Part shown: positions 52,347 to 64,000 of the stretch, in pieces
Layout: every line of letters starts with the position of its first letter
Numbering within the stretch: the stretch's first letter is position 1
DNA from: Panicum virgatum
Lineage: Eukaryota; Streptophyta; Magnoliopsida; Poales; Poaceae
Assembly (NCBI RefSeq): GCF_016808335.1
Contig: NC_053138.1
Span: forward strand, 10,781,900 to 10,845,899
Length of the DNA: 64,000 bases
Reading direction: 5' to 3'
The notes under the pieces: generated by a model
The model's input: the letters and a program-made list of their open reading frames with translations, nothing else
Told to the model about the DNA's origin: nothing
Databases searched by the model: none
Position numbers and translations under genes: made by a program

Positions 52347-55300
52347 ATGGTGGTTCCTTCGACGACGCCGGCGGTGTGCCAAGGGGCGGCGGCGTCCCAC
52401 GGCGGCGGCATACCGACGGTGGACATGTCCGCGCCGGGCGGCCGCGGCGCGCTGTCGCGGCAGGTGGCGCGCGCGTGCGCGGAGCACGGCTTCTTCCGGG
52501 CCGTGGGCCACGGCGTGCCGCCGGGCCCCGCCGCGCGGCTGGACGCCGCCACCGCGGCGTTCTTCGCGCTGGCGCCGCACGACAAGCAGCGCGCCGGCCC
52601 GCCGAGCCCGCTCGGCTACGGCTGCCGCAGCATCGGCTTCAACGGCGACGCCGGGGAGCTCGAGTACCTGCTCCTCCACGCCAGCCCGGCCGCCGTCGCG
52701 CACAGAGCCAGGTCCATCGACACCGATGACCCCTCGCGCTTCAGGTATACGATACCCGACCACGTCTACTCCCCTACGCTATGCATGCACATACACGTGG
52801 CATTCACATTTGTAAAAAATATTGAGAAATATTATCTAAAGTTTTAGCGACAAACATACTCGTTAAATATTTCCTTATAAATGACAAACCACATTTAGAT
52901 ATTAATTAATAATTATCAAAGGACACAGCATATTTTTGCCACTAGAGATTTATTTATATTAAAGCTTAAGCTCTTAAAAAATAAAAAGGCACACACCAAG
53001 GAACAAATAGCTAGGTGGTGTGAGGTGTTAATGTTGATGGCACCTGGAGTGTCATGGTCCTCTGCACTGTCACCGCGGTGCTCCTTAACCAACATGCTAT
53101 TCTGATGACAGTAGTGTGATGTGTCAGAATGCCACACACATAGATGCTGAGTTTTCAGCAGCTGAGTAGAGTAGTATGGGTAGGTTTATTGCTACGGTTT
53201 AATTTTTTATCTTTAATTAATTTTGTGCCTTGAGACGGTCATGCAAGCATTATTTGATATTAATCTTTGATGCATATTATAGTTGTTGGGAGGCATGATG
53301 TGCACATGCATGCAGCATATATATATATATAGTATAGGTTTGGTTTGAGCAAAAGGGTGCTATCTGCTCCTTTAAAATATTGGTACTTCGTGTTTAGAAG
53401 TCAAGAGAACTTGGGCGTAGCTTTCAAACTGTCCATATGCTTTTTATTTGACAATCTCTAGTAGTATATATATGTATGTACTAATACATGTCAACATAGA
53501 TTCTTTCAAATGCTAAAAGATATAATAAAAAATGTTTACTTTCCCCTATAAAGCATCATTTAATAATTGATAGGGCAAGCTTTTTCAGAAAAAAATAGTT
53601 TCAAAACATGTGTGAAGCACCATATTGATTCGAATATCTCACCAAAGTTCAAGAAAGAAAGACATTTCATTCAAGAAACTGTTACATGTTGTTTTTACCT
53701 GTTCTGATTTTTAGTTATATGATTTTATCCATGTGAATGTTAGCATTTACGGGGTGTTCCTATATGGTTCATGGTAGAACTAATATAATATGTTGTCATT
53801 GTCAGAAAGGCCCCCATCAAATAAATTGTGCAAACGCATGACAACATAGTTTTCAAAACAATAATTATCACAATAATGGCACAATTGATGCCGCAATAGG
53901 CAGAGCAATGATATGTTAGTTCCAACAATTCAAGAGCATTCATAGCTAGTTTCTAAAGCAAAAGAAAAGGCACAAATTGATGGGACACAACAAACTTGAC
54001 AACTCCACAGAATGGGCTTAAAAGTTTTTCTGATGAAAATTAAGCATAAGTGCCTTGCCAAAAGAACATTCGAAAACAGAAAGGATTACAATCGTGACGC
54101 TGAAAAATTGGTTGTACATTTTGCTTGTGATAGGGAGAGCCCTTGCCTATGCTGGGAGAACTTAAACGCCTAACAATTGACTGAACATAACAGATGAGAT
54201 ACCTTTTACTATTTTTGTGCATTCTGAATGAGAAATATCTCTCATCTATACGACACTAGGAGATAGAGAGCACACACCAGTCTCACACACAACACAGGCC
54301 AGGTAGTGGCCTAATTCATCAGAGTTGGTTGAGAGCAAATAAGATGAAAGGGACAGGAAAACCCTCTAAGGTAGTTAGAAAACCCCTCAGTGTCAGGTCC
54401 CTCTCCAACAAACTATTTGCATTTGCATGTCAATCGGTCCTTACATACATGTAGTGCAGGGAAACAAATCCTCTGCAGTAACCGCAGAGGCACTGTGCCA
54501 CTGCCATGTGGACCCAATTGCAATCAGGGTCTTCAATTAATGGCAATACCCAACCACCAACTGGTGCAGCTAGCAACAGAATGAGTACTTGAAACACCCA
54601 TAGCCATTGGATAGCTCAAACAGCTTATTCAGCAAAGCATATAGAAAATGATGTGTTTAGGTGGCCACATGATATACATCGTATATAAATATTGAAATGA
54701 ATTCCCTTTGTTCTATATCAACTAGGCATGCATCATTAATATATTGTCAATATTCCAAGTTCATGATATGGCAGCTAGAAAGCAGTAGAACATTTTAACT
54801 GCCCTGATCACACCAGAATCTAATCTTAGGCGCAGCAGTTGGAAACAATTGTATTTGAATTGATTCCTTAACCACCTGAACTAGTGTAAGAATGCTATCT
54901 GCAAGAATAGGATAGATATGGCATCAGAATCTTCGCAGTAACCATATTGCATGGAACACAGGTAATAGCAAGTAGGGCCCCACAGAGAAGTACAGAAACT
55001 TGATATGAATAAAAATGATCCCCAGGCCTCCTAAAGAGCATATCCATGCTATCTATATAAAGCCAAGCAAAGGAAAGGAGGCACACATGCAAAGGCTCCT
55101 CTTTATGGCAAGACGAACGAGATGTCCCAGGGGGTGTGTAGTGTCAGGGCAGTGATGTGTGATACCAAGCACTGATAGGTCTATCCATGGAGCAGTGGAA
55201 AAAAGCATGCCCAATCCTGTCGAAAACCCATTTGCCCATTGGAAAATTGGTCACCCAAAGTTTGTACTTCTGATCCAGAGCTATGCATGCATCACAAGAA

Positions 55301-56774
55301 CCGAATATGTATAGCATCTGACTGGATTCTGGTTCTGCTGCACAGCCCAGATACATCCGTAGCATCAAGCTACCGTCTTTTCAAGGCTGCAGCTTTTGAG
55401 TTGCTGCATCTTCACACATCAATCAGTCAAAATCATCTCATCTTTCTTCAGTCTCCTTTTTCTCTGTCATGGCACACACCCAATTGATCTTCGAGATAAC
55501 TGCATTCTTTTGGTCAAATTAATCCTGTGCACATTTTAGCTCACATGCTGATGATGTCATTGCAGTACTGTGGTGAACGATTATGTGGGAGCAGTGAGGC
55601 AGCTTGCATGTGAGATCCTGGACCTGTTAGGAGAGGGGCTAGGGCCCAAGGACCCCAGATCCTTCAGCAAGCTCATCACGGACACTGACAGTGACTCACT
55701 CCTGAGGATAAACCACTACCCTCCAGCGTGCACCATTCACAAGCTTGACCATGACGACCAGTGCAAGATGAAGAGCATTGTCAGGACCAAGAATGGCAAT
55801 GGTCTGAACCCGTCAGCAGGTGCTCGGATTGGGTTCGGTGAGCACTCTGACCCGCAGATCATTAGCTTGCTCCGAGCAAACGACGTCAATGGCCTGCAGG
55901 TGCTTCTACCAAACAGCGACGGCAAGGAGGTGTGGGTTCAGGTGCCAGCCGACCCATCAGCATTCTTCGTCAATGTTGGTGACCTCCTCCAGGTAAAGGC
56001 ACGAATTTACCTTAAAAACAAACAGTATGAGATCAATTAACTTAAAGAAAACTGCTTTTATGAACTATTTCGAAAATTAAATTAGCAGGCACTAAAACAA
56101 GCAAAGAGATAAGGCCCTGCTCAGTCAGCACCCAATCATTAGTACTCACATATAAAATTACAATATGCAACTTCTGTTTCAGTGTTTCATAAAAATAGAT
56201 TCTTTAGTTACTGAAAAGCATGGAAAGGAAATTCATCTTTATTTGATTCAGGTTTAGACACCATGTTAGCTATTGCCTCTTTTATGAAAGATGAGCTGAC
56301 ACTGATATTTCTGGCCATATTTTGTTGGAGTGCATCAAATACATCTTACCAGCTGACAAGAGTTTCTGTTTTCATCTTTTTATTACATCTAAATCTAATA
56401 ATGACAATTACTAATCCATAGCGCAGCAGTACAATATTGCATCTCTGAAACTTGTTTTGAATTCATCTCTCCTTTGTCTTTCTTGTTCCCAGGCTCTGAC
56501 AAATGGGAAGTTGGTAAGTGTCCGGCATAGGGTAATTGCAAACGCTTGCAGGCCAAGGCTGTCCACGATCTACTTTGCAGCACCACCATTGCATGCACGA
56601 ATTTTGGCCCTCCCAGAGATGATCACAGCCGACTCACCATGCCAGTACCGACCCTTCACCTGGGCCGAGTACAAGAAGACAATGTACTCGCTCCGCCTGA
56701 GCCACAGCCGCCTTGATCTATTCCAAGTCGGCGATGATGACAACAGCAATGTGGGCAAAGGAGAACAAGAATAG
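52347..56774 (+). CDS. GA2ox1: Gibberellin 2-oxidase (OsGA2ox1-like)
   Basis: Three exons, 52347-52744, 55566-55992 and 56493-56774, in phase, giving 368 aa. The enzyme uses 2-oxoglutarate, O2 and Fe(II) to 2-beta-hydroxylate C19 gibberellins, inactivating GA1/GA4 and their precursors, in the cytosol. N-terminal DIOX_N region residues 24-125 (GFFRAVGHGVP near 49-59, LGYGCRSIGFNGD near 90-102). Fe ligands His226 and Asp228 (GEHSDPQ) and His287 (VRHRV); 2-oxoglutarate-binding Arg297/Ser299 (RPRLS). The sequence follows rice OsGA2ox1 as I remember it, including the MVVPS start and the YSLRLSHSRL-LF end. Intron 1 is large (2.8 kb), intron 2 ~0.5 kb; exon 1 is very GC-rich, exons 2-3 are not. The start is the ATG in GCGCCATGG. 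The C-terminus after ~355 is acidic and variable. Confidence 0.95.
52745..55565 (+). other. Large intron 1 of GA2ox
   Basis: GT at 52745, AG at 55564-55565. AT-rich, with a short (TA)n run near 53321-53332 and no recognised transposon or coding sequence. It is a likely place for regulatory elements, as intron 1 is unusually long for this gene type. Confidence 0.6.
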
Positions 56775-57801
56775 GGAGCACTTGCTGAACTGCAGGCAGT
56801 CTGTATGATGGGGACTAGGTACGTAGAATTGTCCCCAAAATTTTGGCTCTCTGGCTTCCATTGCCAGATACCTCGGTGTTATGAAGGTGTAGGGTTGCGA
56901 GTCTGCGAATGTGTAATAGTAATTAGCATCGTACAGAAGTCCTAGTTGTATGGTACTGATGTACTGTTCCCTGTTTCAGCAGTTTGTTGTCCCCTCCTGA
57001 CTTTTATTTTACTCTATCTTCCTCCCTCCTTTCTAGTGTTGCCTTTGCTTAAAGAAACAGCTACTTTGCAAGAAAGTAAAGCCTAACTCAGACTCCAAGT
57101 GACAATTTTAGTACACATTATCTTTTTATGTTCTTCCTTTTATAAGAGATCTAAAACTTTCAGGCTAAAAAGACTTTAGAAGTTCCCACAAACTAGAAGC
57201 AAATTCAGTTTGAGGGACTGCAAAATATTGTTATACTCGTTGGCTATAACTAACTTTGTAAACCCACGCCACCACAAATTAGTTCCCACTCTTTATTATT
57301 TTCATATTGCAATATTGTCAAACTGAATTTTGTTATTATTTGTGATAAATAATGAGTGCATTATGTAACAGAATGGATATAACTACAGGGCATTAATTTT
57401 TTGATGGAATACAAGACACTTATTCATTACTGAAAAGTACAACAATCCAATTTCAAATGATAGACAATCCTTAAGAAAAATATAAAAAAGTTTAGGTGAC
57501 ATTCGCTATCATTACCACTCCATTTCTATCACGGGCAATCACGGCATCAGAATTCAAAACAAGTCCAGATTCAAACAAAAGAATAAGACAATGTGTAGAG
57601 CTTGATAGGAATGGGTGAATTTACAAAAGCAAGTGCTCTTTCTCAATGATATCTCAATGCAAGTTGGTTTTGCTGTCCTCGACTGCCTCTACTACTTATG
57701 GAAGCACAGCATGATCATGATTTGAGTAAATCAGTGTATTGGCCCCTCACTACCTCTCATATGGTCACACACACCTACAATTCTTTGCACTGCTATACTA
57801 T
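56775..57801. other. GA2ox 3' region
   Basis: The 3'UTR lies in the first few hundred bases. Nothing else is recognised up to the transposon at 57802. Confidence 0.45.
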
Positions 57802-58685
57802 GGTCCTGTTTGGAGAAGTAGCCAAGGGATATTTTTTGGGCTATTGTTTAGTCCAAGTAAATAGCCCTCCAATCATCCAATGAAATAACCCTTGAGCTGT
57901 TTGGATCCAAGAGCTATTTGGCCTTTATTGCACTTACCCAATCTTGGAGCCCCATTACCTCTCTCTTGCTGCTGGATCTAGGATGCTTGCTGCGCAGTTG
58001 CCCTTTGTGTGGTCGCGTCTGTGGGCGCCCTACACTGCTCCGCCACCCTCCATCAAGCCTACAAATCCAGCCCGAAGTTCAGTTGGCGGCCGTGTAGTGC
58101 ACCTCGAGCCGGCCAGCCCGCCCTCCTCTGGCACATTGGTTCGGCACTCCCAGAGAGCGCTGTGCGCGAGGGAGACAGAGACCAGAGCCCCGGCCGTGGC
58201 CAGTGCCTTCCTCGCCGTCGCCCTGGAGGTAGGCGTCGTAGTCTTGCAGATGAGGGAACTCCCCGGCCGGCGGCGCCTGTGAGTTGAGGTCCAAGGGCTC
58301 CATGCGGGCGGATGACATGGGCTCCTAGGAGAAGAAATCGTAGCCGCCACCATCCATGGACACGAAATCGAAGTCCGATCGAGTCCTCCGGCAGGAAGCA
58401 GCGCGGATGGGAGCCGGATCTGCGGAAGGGAGGCGGCGGCGTAGGTGGGGGCAGGCAGCGGCGCTGGCGGGTGGGCGAGGTGGCGGCGCGGGTGGGGGAG
58501 AGAGAGTATTAACTTTTCCAGTGGGCCCACCCAAATAGCCCAAATATCGCCCTTGAGTGGATAGTTTTTTTGGTGTGGGCTATTTGCAAATATCCTTAGA
58601 ATAGCCGCCATGTTTGGATTCCTTTAGGCTATTTGGAGCTAAAAAGTGGGGAGATAAAAAATATCCCATGGATCCAAACAGGGCC
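57802..58685 (-). mobile_element. PIF/Harbinger-like element with ORF1-like remnant
   Basis: 884 bp. Ends GGTCCTGTTTGG and CCAAACAGGGCC are inverted, with TAT on both outer sides (57799-57801 and 58686-58688). The AT-rich ends surround a GC-rich core at 57990-58510. On the minus strand the core has an M-DLNSQAPP...EFPHLQDYDAYLQG run (58318 down to about 58220), which looks like the N-terminus of the Myb-like ORF1 protein of grass Harbinger elements, but it breaks down after ~50 residues. No transposase is present. Confidence 0.7.
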
Positions 58686-59460
58686 TATGTAAACTTCTCC
58701 GATTGAGAAATCAATAGTGGATATAAGATGGAAAGAAAAGGAGATCCAGTAGTTTAACCTAAAGATGTCAAATTTTAGGTGCAGGGCGTGCACTGACAAT
58801 TCTTTTAAGAGTTACCTAACCAGTCTTCAGGCAGCTCTTATTGTGTAAATTCAGTGATTTAACCTAAAGATGTCACATTAAATGGAGCATAGTCGAAAGC
58901 TCTGCTGCTAACTAGAAACTAAAGAAGAAATAGGATGTTTCATAGTATCTGCATTCAAAAGAATCCCTGTATGTTTCCAGCTCTAGCAATCATAGAAAAG
59001 AAAACGTCACAAATATCAGCAGAACTGCTCAAACTATTTGCAGGTATGCTCAAGATTGGAAATACAAACTCTATCAACTAAAAGGCAACTAAGTGGCCAA
59101 ACAAATGGCAATAGAACACTTGTAGTCGCTTTACTACTACAACTGAGTTATTTCCTCCAGCCTCAACAATTCCATTTTTGGGATTATATGGTACAGGGTC
59201 CTTGAACGAGGATCCAAGAAGAAATTTCAATTACCAAGGCATGCCTACATGAACACTTCATTCAGACTTGAGATTTTCAGTTTGATTTACTCCATCTTGG
59301 GTATGGACCTGCCCAAATTCCTACCATCGGCAGCCTAATCCCGCCCCTAAGGTCCTAATCCTGCTCACGGCAGCCAATCAGCGTATGAGAACAAGATGTT
59401 GTTGCTTATGGTAATGGGTTGTGCTTCTACCTTGACTTGCTCACTGTGCTGCCTAGTTCC
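58686..59460. other. Spacer without recognised features
   Basis: AT-rich sequence; AACCTAAAGATGTCA occurs twice (58757 and 58861) as a short direct repeat. No gene is seen. Confidence 0.4.
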
Positions 59461-59463
59461 ACC

Positions 59464-60110
59464 GGGCAGGGCTGGATAACGAGCGGGGTCGGTGCAGCTC
59501 ATTAGCATAACGAGTTGGCTCGTTTATGCTAACGAGCTAAATGTTCGGCTCGGCTCGCGAGCTAGCACGTTTAGCTCGATCTGGCTCGGCGCCGTCAGAC
59601 CGCGGACGCGGCACGCGGGGGCGTCCGGCGTCCTCCTCTCCCCGCGCCGCCGCAGCCTCCTTGGCGAAGGCGATGCATCGGCCCCACCAGGCCACCACGC
59701 TGCGGCGGGCAGCCTCCTTCGCCTCCGGCAGCCCGTCGTCCAGCAGCTCGGCACTCGGCAGCCACCTGGAGAAAGCACCGACAATCCCGACAACTTCTCA
59801 GCATCAATGTCCTGCGGAAGCACCCAGAATCACACAGATGAAAATTTTGATTTCTCTTTCGATTTGCAAGGAATTGCTCAGATCGACGAATCAATAGAGT
59901 TCCCCGCGTACCATCCTGGCGGCACAGATGCATGGATCCCGGGGGGGGGGGGGTTGCTGCTTCGCGCTGGATGCCTGAATCCATCTTGGTGGCAGGGCTG
60001 GCGGCTCTGCGAGGGCGCCGGCGGACGGCCGGCCGGGCAAGAGCTAGAGTGTGAGACCTCGAGAGCGAGCGGTGAAGCTGAAGCGCGCGTCTTGACAGCT
60101 TGAGATCTGA
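59464..60110 (+). other. GC-rich gene-derived or transposon-derived fragment
   Basis: It begins with CAGGGCTGGATAACGAGC, which resembles a hAT terminus, followed by GCTCG-rich sequence. An open frame crosses 59492-60103 and its part near 59810-59930 (SMSCGSTQNHTDENFDFSFDL...) is not low-complexity, so it may come from a real gene, possibly a regulator. The source is not recognised and no splice or start structure is convincing. A G run (59941-59952) interrupts it. Confidence 0.35.
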
Positions 60111-61213
60111 GACGAGGCAGCGACTCGACGGCGTTAGGGTGATCCCGTGACCTCGTGTTGGGCCTGGGCTTCATCATTCGCTGCTGGGCTTCACTGCTGC
60201 CCTGCCCTGCAGATTGAGTTAGAAAGCGAAAAGCCTAGAGGTAGCAAGCGAAAATAAAATTCCCTAAAAAAAAGCAAGCGGAAATAAAACTAACTAAAAC
60301 GTGCAAGTGCAACATGTGCAAGTTGTCATGAAAGGATAATAGAGACTGATACTAAAATCTAAATGGTTTAATGAGACTAGGAGAGAGAAATTATAGTTGA
60401 TATAAGAGACAAGGGACCAAATTCGCTAGAACTGAGATACCAAATTCAATTTTTTCCTTAGAATAATTTATAAGACAGTAACTCTATACATCACAATAAA
60501 GTAGCATTACAAACGTGTAACTATGATGCTAACGTGGATGCGCGACGCAATTGTAATTGTAATAATGTAACCGTAAAAATTTTCTAATGCAAAAAGTGGA
60601 CAAAAGCGGCAAATCGTGGCCTCGGCCGCTCCGAACCGAATACACAACGGTTGACTACGTTGACCCTGTCTCGCCATACGATCGCGACCCGCCTGTTCCC
60701 GATCCCGTCGTTCCTGCTCGCACGAACTGCCGCAGGCCCGGCCACGTCAGCGCGCATCACCCCACGTCACTGCCTGCGTCCAGGCGCAGCCGCGCAGGCA
60801 GAGCCCCCCGCATACGCGCAGTGGCCAACGCGGGGCAAACCCGTCAATTTACCCGCCCTTCTCCCCGTCTTCCCAAATCCCAAGCCTCGCCCCCGCACCC
60901 GCCCCCACCGTCTCGACTCCTCTTTCCCCTCCCAAGTCCGTGCGCGCGGCTCGTCTCGTGCCGGCGCCGCCCCCCCCCCCCCCCTCGCTTTGCCCCCCTC
61001 CCGAAGTCTCCCCGCGCTCCCCAAACCCTAGCGCCTCCCCGATCGCGCCCCGAGCCTCATTCCGGTACCGATCCGATCGCCCGCGCTTTTCTCCTTCTCC
61101 GCGAACTCTGTTTGATTTTCTGCGATTTTTCTGCTGATTTTTTTTCTTTTTCGGTGGCCGGTGGGGGCCCCGGGCTTGGGCGCGTGGGTGCAGGCAGGTT
61201 GGGGGAGCCGGCG
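60111..61213 (+). promoter_or_regulatory. UPL6-like gene promoter and 5'UTR
   Basis: AT-rich to ~60590, then strongly GC-rich with a C run (60969-60982) and an AAACCCTAGCGCC block near 61022. A long open frame running into the gene from 60587 is probably leader sequence, because the conserved protein starts at 61214. No TATA box is evident. Confidence 0.5.
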
Positions 61214-63855
61214 ATGTTCTTCTCCGGTGACCCGTCGGCGCGGAGGCGGGTGGACCTCGGCGGGCGGAGCAGCAAGGAGCGCGACCGCAAGGTGCTGCTC
61301 GAGCAGACGCGCGAGGAGCGGCGCCGCCGGCAGGGCCTCCGCCTCCAGAACTCATCCGCCACCAAGATACAGGTCTGTTCACGACTCGCGCCGGTGCCCG
61401 TGGTGTGGCTAGGGGCTAGGTATTGCAGCAGCGCGATCGGGTGGGGGTGTAGCTAGCTAGCTAGCTAGCTAGCTCTGTAGTGTGATGGGCATTGAGATCC
61501 GGCTATGGGCTTGTCGGCGTTGTCAAATGGTGATGGTTCAACTTGTTTAGTTTTGGTGGAGACGGGATTCTGTGTTAGGATAGAGCTGTATGCGTCTGGG
61601 CATAAAGGCGGGCCTCTAGCTTGAGCAACCGTAGCAACTATGTGATTACATTGGCTCGTTTCCTTTTCTGTTTTTGTGATGAGATTGGCCTGAGGGGAAT
61701 GAACATTGTGTGGGTCCACACTGCCTGTCAACACAAGATATGGATATCTGTTGTGATTGCATTTGAAGAAATTTTATCTCTTTTGCATTATTGGGTGGGA
61801 ACATGGGAAATCAGGGGTGTGATACCTGCTCGACAAATTGTGGCAGTTTCCTGTTGGTTTGTTGGGTGTGATGAGGCAAGTTGACAATGGGGGAGGTTCA
61901 TGCATGTGTTCGCCTTGTCATTTCATGTGGGTTAATAGTATGTCCTGGCTTTTGGTTTTTCGGATGTTACAATATGAGGGGAAGTCCTCTATTTTGCCTC
62001 TGTGGATTAGGCTATGTGCGACACCATGAGTTGACAAGGAGCTTATCACTAGTCACCTGTTTTTGTTTACAATAGCGGACTCATGGGAGGGCATGGGTGC
62101 TCTTGAGTGGCATCACCGCTTGAGAAGGTGTTTGGTACTTCAAGGGATCCTGTAGAGTTGGGTGCTACTAATCAGCATAAAAGAAAATTGTAAGAGAAGA
62201 TTGTGTGCATTGTGGAAATTGATGCTTAAATAGTCTCTTATTTTGTTAACTATCTAAGCACACATGTTAAACTTCTCCCGTTGGAAGTTAGGGCTCTTCT
62301 GTATGCACTTCATGATACAGCCAATATTCTCTCTCTTTAAGCGCCTATGTAAGCATCTTTGCATTTTATCATATTGAACCATCATTGGCTGTCTTTTAGA
62401 GAAGAGCCGCTCTGCTACATTTTCCTTACATGCCCCTGGATATGATCATTATAGTCTGCTTAAGTACAGATACTTGAGTTCACAAAATATGGAAGTTGAC
62501 TAATTATAAGCTGCAGAAATTCTTCAGAGGTAAGAAGGCTTTGGAACTGGCACGTTCAGAAATTCGGAAGAACTTTTGCTCTACTTTCGGGGAGCATTGT
62601 GAGAAGATTGACTGGTATGCATTACCTAACCTGAATGATACATCCTACCCTGTTCATCTTCAAGCTCTCTGATTACCTTGCTGCTAAAACAGGAACATCT
62701 TTGGCACTAATTCTGACTTTCTTCGTCAATTGCTGTTTTTCTTCAATGCAAATGAAGACAATGATGTTTCTATACTTTGTCAAGTCTGCAATTTGCTGCT
62801 ACAATATGTTAAACGTGGTGGTAAGTATCATAATACTATTTCAAATTGTTCCTTTTTTTCCACTGTATGCAAATATTCTATTGTTATTTCTTAGAGCTTA
62901 GGTTGCCCTGTGCCAAAATTGAAAATTTTGAGTTGCATCTTGTTTATACTGCAACCTAAAAAAATTTTAGTAGACCTACTTTAGGAGTAAGATTCTAATT
63001 AAGAAACAGTAAAGGAAAATAGAATCAAGGCATTCAGGTGTACTCTTTGTTCTGGTTTTGTTTTACTCCTACTTAATTCTACTCCTCACAAATCATGAGA
63101 GGTAGTACAACGAATGTTGATTTGGATGAGGATGCATCTAAACTGATGTTGATTTACATGATGGATAGTATAATGATTTTTAATTTGGAAGAGCTAATTT
63201 GAATAGATTGTTAGTGTTTTATTGCATTTTTGAACTCTTTGGGATCTTTCTGGTTCTTATAATATTTGTTATGACCTGCATTTAACTTGCGCACAATCTT
63301 CTCATCATGATATCTGTATTTGTTTTCCCTGTTCCTGTACCATTGTCTGTAATTGTTTATTCTCCATTTTTTTTGCAGGAGATACTGTAACTCTCTTTGC
63401 TGGTGTAAATGACTCCTCACAGCAACCACTTGTTGCTCACAGAGTAAAAAAACTTGCACTCATCTGTGTGCAAGCAGTCTATCAAAAGAGGCAAGTTCAA
63501 TTACGCAAAACTGGTTTTGGGGATATTCTTCTTTAGCTTTAATTAATTGTTTGCGACCACATGTGAAAGTATCTTCTTTTGTCTCTGACGGGAGACTCCC
63601 CGCTGTACATGTGCAAGCTTGTCTGCAGCAAAAATTAGCATCAGCACATGTGACTTGGTTTTATGTTTTGGCAGGCATGATTGGGGTAGCCAACTTTTGA
63701 CAGCACCTGTAAGCACATCAGTGCCTTCTGTCTCGTTACTAGAAACTGTAGCTTGCTTAATAAATCCTAAACTTCCATGGAACTGCAAAGTAGTTGGGTA
63801 TCTTCAGCGGAGAAAGATCTATTGCTTATTCCGGGGCATTATTATATCTGTACCG
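61214..63855 (+). CDS. UPL6: HECT E3 ubiquitin ligase UPL6-like, 5' part (partial)
   Basis: Five exons fall in the window: 61214-61372, 62517-62614, 62693-62820, 63379-63490, 63675-63855; the gene continues past the right edge. The visible ~226 residues match the N-terminus of plant UPL6 (animal UBE3C family): MFFSGDPS, DLGGRSSKERDR, then an IQ-type segment across exons 1-2 (TKIQKFFRGKKA, residues ~50-61), followed by helical repeats. The HECT catalytic domain would lie far downstream and cannot be seen. UBE3C-type enzymes add and extend ubiquitin chains on proteasome-bound substrates. The exon-4 donor is GC (AG|GCAAGT), a non-canonical but functional class; phase is preserved across it. The start is fixed by the conserved MFFSGDPS beginning. 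Confidence 0.92.
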
Positions 63856-64000
63856 GTAAGTTCTGTCTCTATTTCTGTGCAATGGTCTTCTATTTATTCT
63901 ATACCATTGTCTGGAAGATATATTAATCCAGAAACAAGTGATAATTGCACTTACTCAAGGGCAAACGGCTCTATTTCCTTTATTTGATATAATTGGTGGT

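Noticed and set aside
52245..52815. Large overlapping frames opposite or out of phase with GA2ox exon 1
   Set aside because: Shadows of a GC-rich coding exon; no motifs, and the in-phase frame is clearly the dioxygenase.
60587..61213. Upstream extension of the UPL6-like frame
   Set aside because: Low-complexity Pro/Arg leader sequence; the conserved family start MFFSGDPS is at 61214.

Overview
The window is nuclear DNA from a grass (Poaceae, probably a panicoid). The evidence is spliced genes with GT-AG introns, GC-rich first exons, dense MITEs, nested LTR retrotransposons, and proteins that read as grass orthologues, including a close match to rice OsGA2ox1. No bacterial, organellar or viral genome is present. 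Exons were built by hand from splice signals and reading phase.

Layout. 1-7775 is a tandemly duplicated segment. The first copy is split by a 5.6 kb Ty1/copia element (475-6122, minus strand) and the second by a ~750 bp inverted-repeat element. 7776-10160 is a gene for an RPB7-like subunit of RNA polymerase IV/V with a long 5'UTR intron. 10161-18851 is a non-autonomous gypsy-type element whose 5' LTR is itself interrupted by a 4.3 kb solo LTR. 19476-21141 (minus) is a four-exon universal stress protein gene. 22154-25865 (minus) is a twelve-exon gene for a plastid-type LdpA-like iron-sulfur protein. 27837-28190 (plus) is a small atypical HLH regulator. 29522-44291 (minus) holds two serine carboxypeptidase-like paralogues: a broken distal copy lacking exon 1 and an intact ten-exon copy. 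Between them lie a 203 bp tandem array, Helitron-like elements, other repeats and a possible 61-aa gene. 44500-52100 is gene-poor and MITE-rich. 52347-56774 (plus) is a gibberellin 2-oxidase gene with a (CT)n tract next to its TATA box. 57802-58685 is a PIF/Harbinger-like element. From 61214 to the right edge runs the 5' part of a UPL6-type HECT E3 ligase gene, with one GC-AG intron.

The genes do not form an operon or one pathway. They are ordinary euchromatic neighbours concerned with RNA-directed DNA methylation, stress, plastid Fe-S chemistry, peptide processing, gibberellin turnover and ubiquitination. From memory, rice chromosome 5 also has a serine carboxypeptidase gene next to OsGA2ox1 and a HECT gene nearby, so the block may be conserved.

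The strangest signal is in the copia element. At least seven short perfect hairpins carry different arms but a shared GTTGG-type loop. The element's LTRs are almost identical while its pol region is full of stops, so it was probably copied in trans by another element.
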